DNA of 6,185 nucleotides, taken from Gammaproteobacteria bacterium UBA3532. Lineage in GTDB: Bacteria > Pseudomonadota > Gammaproteobacteria > Enterobacterales > UBA3532. The notes below the pieces were generated by a model. It made no database searches, had not been told where the DNA came from, and saw only the letters and a list, made by a program, of their open reading frames with translations. The number at the start of each line of letters is the position of its first letter. Within the stretch, counting starts at the first letter, position 1. Location of the stretch: the NCBI GenBank assembly GCA_002376965.1, contig DFOV01000405.1, positions 1 through 6,185 on the forward strand, in the 5' to 3' direction. A program made the translations under genes and the position numbers. Positions 5,320-6,185 of this stretch are shown here, one piece after another.

Positions 5320-6185
5320 ATGTCTAAACGTCGTGTTGTCGTTACCGGCATCGGTTTATTGTCCCCTGTTGGGCCCAATGTAAAAACATCCTGGGAAGCC
5401 ATTGTCAATGGTGTCAGTGGGATAACGGCTATTGAACATTTTGACTGTTCTGAGGTGGCGACCAAAATCGCTGGAACAGTGAAAGGTTTCGACGCGAACG
5501 ACTATATGGATACCAAAACTGCCCGTAAAATGGATGGTTTCATCCAGTACGGTATTGGTGCGGCTATCCAGGCTTATCGGGATTCGGGATTAAGTATTGA
5601 CGAAAGTAACGCTGGGCGTATCGGGGCTGCTATTGGTTCGGGTATTGGTGGTTTGGGTTTTATCGAGAAAAATCATCAGGCGTTAGTGAAATCTGGCCCG
5701 CGCAAGGTTTCACCGTTTTTTGTACCCGGCTCAATCATTAATATGATAGCGGGTAACCTTTCTATTATGCTTGGGTTTAAAGGCCCGAACATATCTATCA
5801 CCACTGCATGTACCACTGGTGTTCATAATATTGGGGCTGCGGCGCGCATGATCCAATATGGTGATGCTGATGCTATGTTTGCTGGTGGTGCTGAGAATGC
5901 CAGTACGCCTTTGGGCATCGCTGGTTTCGCTGCTGCTCGAGCGCTTTCTACGCGCAATGATGCGCCGGAACAAGCTAGCCGACCTTGGGACAAAGACCGC
6001 GACGGCTTTGTGCTTGGTGATGGTGCAGGGGTTATGGTTCTCGAAGAGTATGAACACGCTAAGAAGCGTGGCGCCAAGATATATGCCGAATTAACAGGCT
6101 TTGGTATGAGTGGCGATGCCTACCACATGACGTCACCTCCTGAAGATGGTGCCGGTGCAGCTTCTGCAATGGTCAATGCTCTTGC
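5320..6185 (+). CDS. fabF: 3-oxoacyl-ACP synthase II (KAS II), partial, C-terminus beyond right edge
   Basis: FabF condenses malonyl-ACP with longer acyl-ACPs and in E. coli also governs the temperature-dependent C16:1 to C18:1 step. The window holds 288 codons and two further bases of a gene normally about 412 codons long. The N-terminus [18 protein letters not shown] is typical of KAS II. The nucleophile Cys164 is in [13 protein letters not shown], followed by [49 protein letters not shown] (in segments across 203-237) and [16 protein letters not shown]. The two catalytic histidines lie beyond the edge and cannot be checked. Thr166 replaces the serine usual two residues after the active cysteine (TACTSG in E. 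coli), a mild change. AAAGGAG (5308-5314) lies 5 nt before the ATG at 5320. FabB is the main alternative, but the location after acpP and the sequence favour FabF. Confidence 0.96.
   Translation, partial: MSKRRVVVTGIGLLSPVGPNVKTSWEAIVNGVSGITAIEHFDCSEVATKIAGTVKGFDANDYMDTKTARKMDGFIQYGIGAAIQAYRDSGLSIDESNAGRIGAAIGSGIGGLGFIEKNHQALVKSGPRKVSPFFVPGSIINMIAGNLSIMLGFKGPNISITTACTTGVHNIGAAARMIQYGDADAMFAGGAENASTPLGIAGFAAARALSTRNDAPEQASRPWDKDRDGFVLGDGAGVMVLEEYEHAKKRGAKIYAELTGFGMSGDAYHMTSPPEDGAGAASAMVNAL

Noticed and set aside
5731..6094. Three open frames (two leftward, one rightward) inside fabF
   Set aside because: All lie in other frames of the conserved KAS II region (Cys164 to [10 protein letters not shown]) and show no family motifs.
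1..6185. Possibility of a novel or horizontally acquired system in the window
   Set aside because: Gene order, intact core genes, even composition and the absence of mobile or repeat elements all indicate an ordinary conserved chromosomal locus.

Overview
This is a chromosomal core-gene window from a gammaproteobacterium. It carries the classic fatty-acid/phospholipid cluster: maf-2 (yceF) divergent from yceD-rpmF-plsX-fabH-fabD-fabG-acpP-fabF. The assignment rests on gene order, the E. coli-like ACP (nearly residue-for-residue in its second half), and the E. coli-like L32 and YceD. Base composition is moderate and looks even across the window. Distinctive words in L32 and FabH would fit marine gammaproteobacteria outside the Enterobacterales, but I cannot name a genus from sequence alone.

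Layout. At the left edge a Maf-family nucleotide pyrophosphatase runs leftward and is cut by the window edge (362 to 1). A short divergent promoter region of about 97 bp follows. Rightward come yceD (460-963), the 56-residue ribosomal protein L32 gene rpmF (981-1151), plsX (1177-2157), fabH with a TTG start (2162-3124), fabD (3227-4147), fabG (4163-4906), acpP (5010-5246) and the first 288 codons of fabF (5320 to the right edge). Every gap is under about 105 bp. There is no mobile element, CRISPR array, tRNA or rRNA.

How the genes work together. PlsX exchanges acyl groups between acyl-ACP and phosphate on the way to phospholipid. FabD makes malonyl-ACP, FabH starts the chain from acetyl-CoA, FabG reduces the 3-ketoacyl-ACP, FabF extends it, and AcpP carries every intermediate. 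YceD and L32 tie the operon's head to 50S ribosome assembly, so membrane synthesis and ribosome production are co-transcribed.

I see no new gene system here. The points worth a second look are non-coding or local: a hairpin filling the rpmF-plsX gap where a ribosome binding site should be, a PlsX with changes in several normally invariant motifs, three AAGAAT words spaced exactly 18 bp apart before fabD, an acpP leader whose CCCGC segment has two mutually exclusive partners (one in the Shine-Dalgarno sequence), and a perfect 11-bp hairpin after acpP without a T tract.
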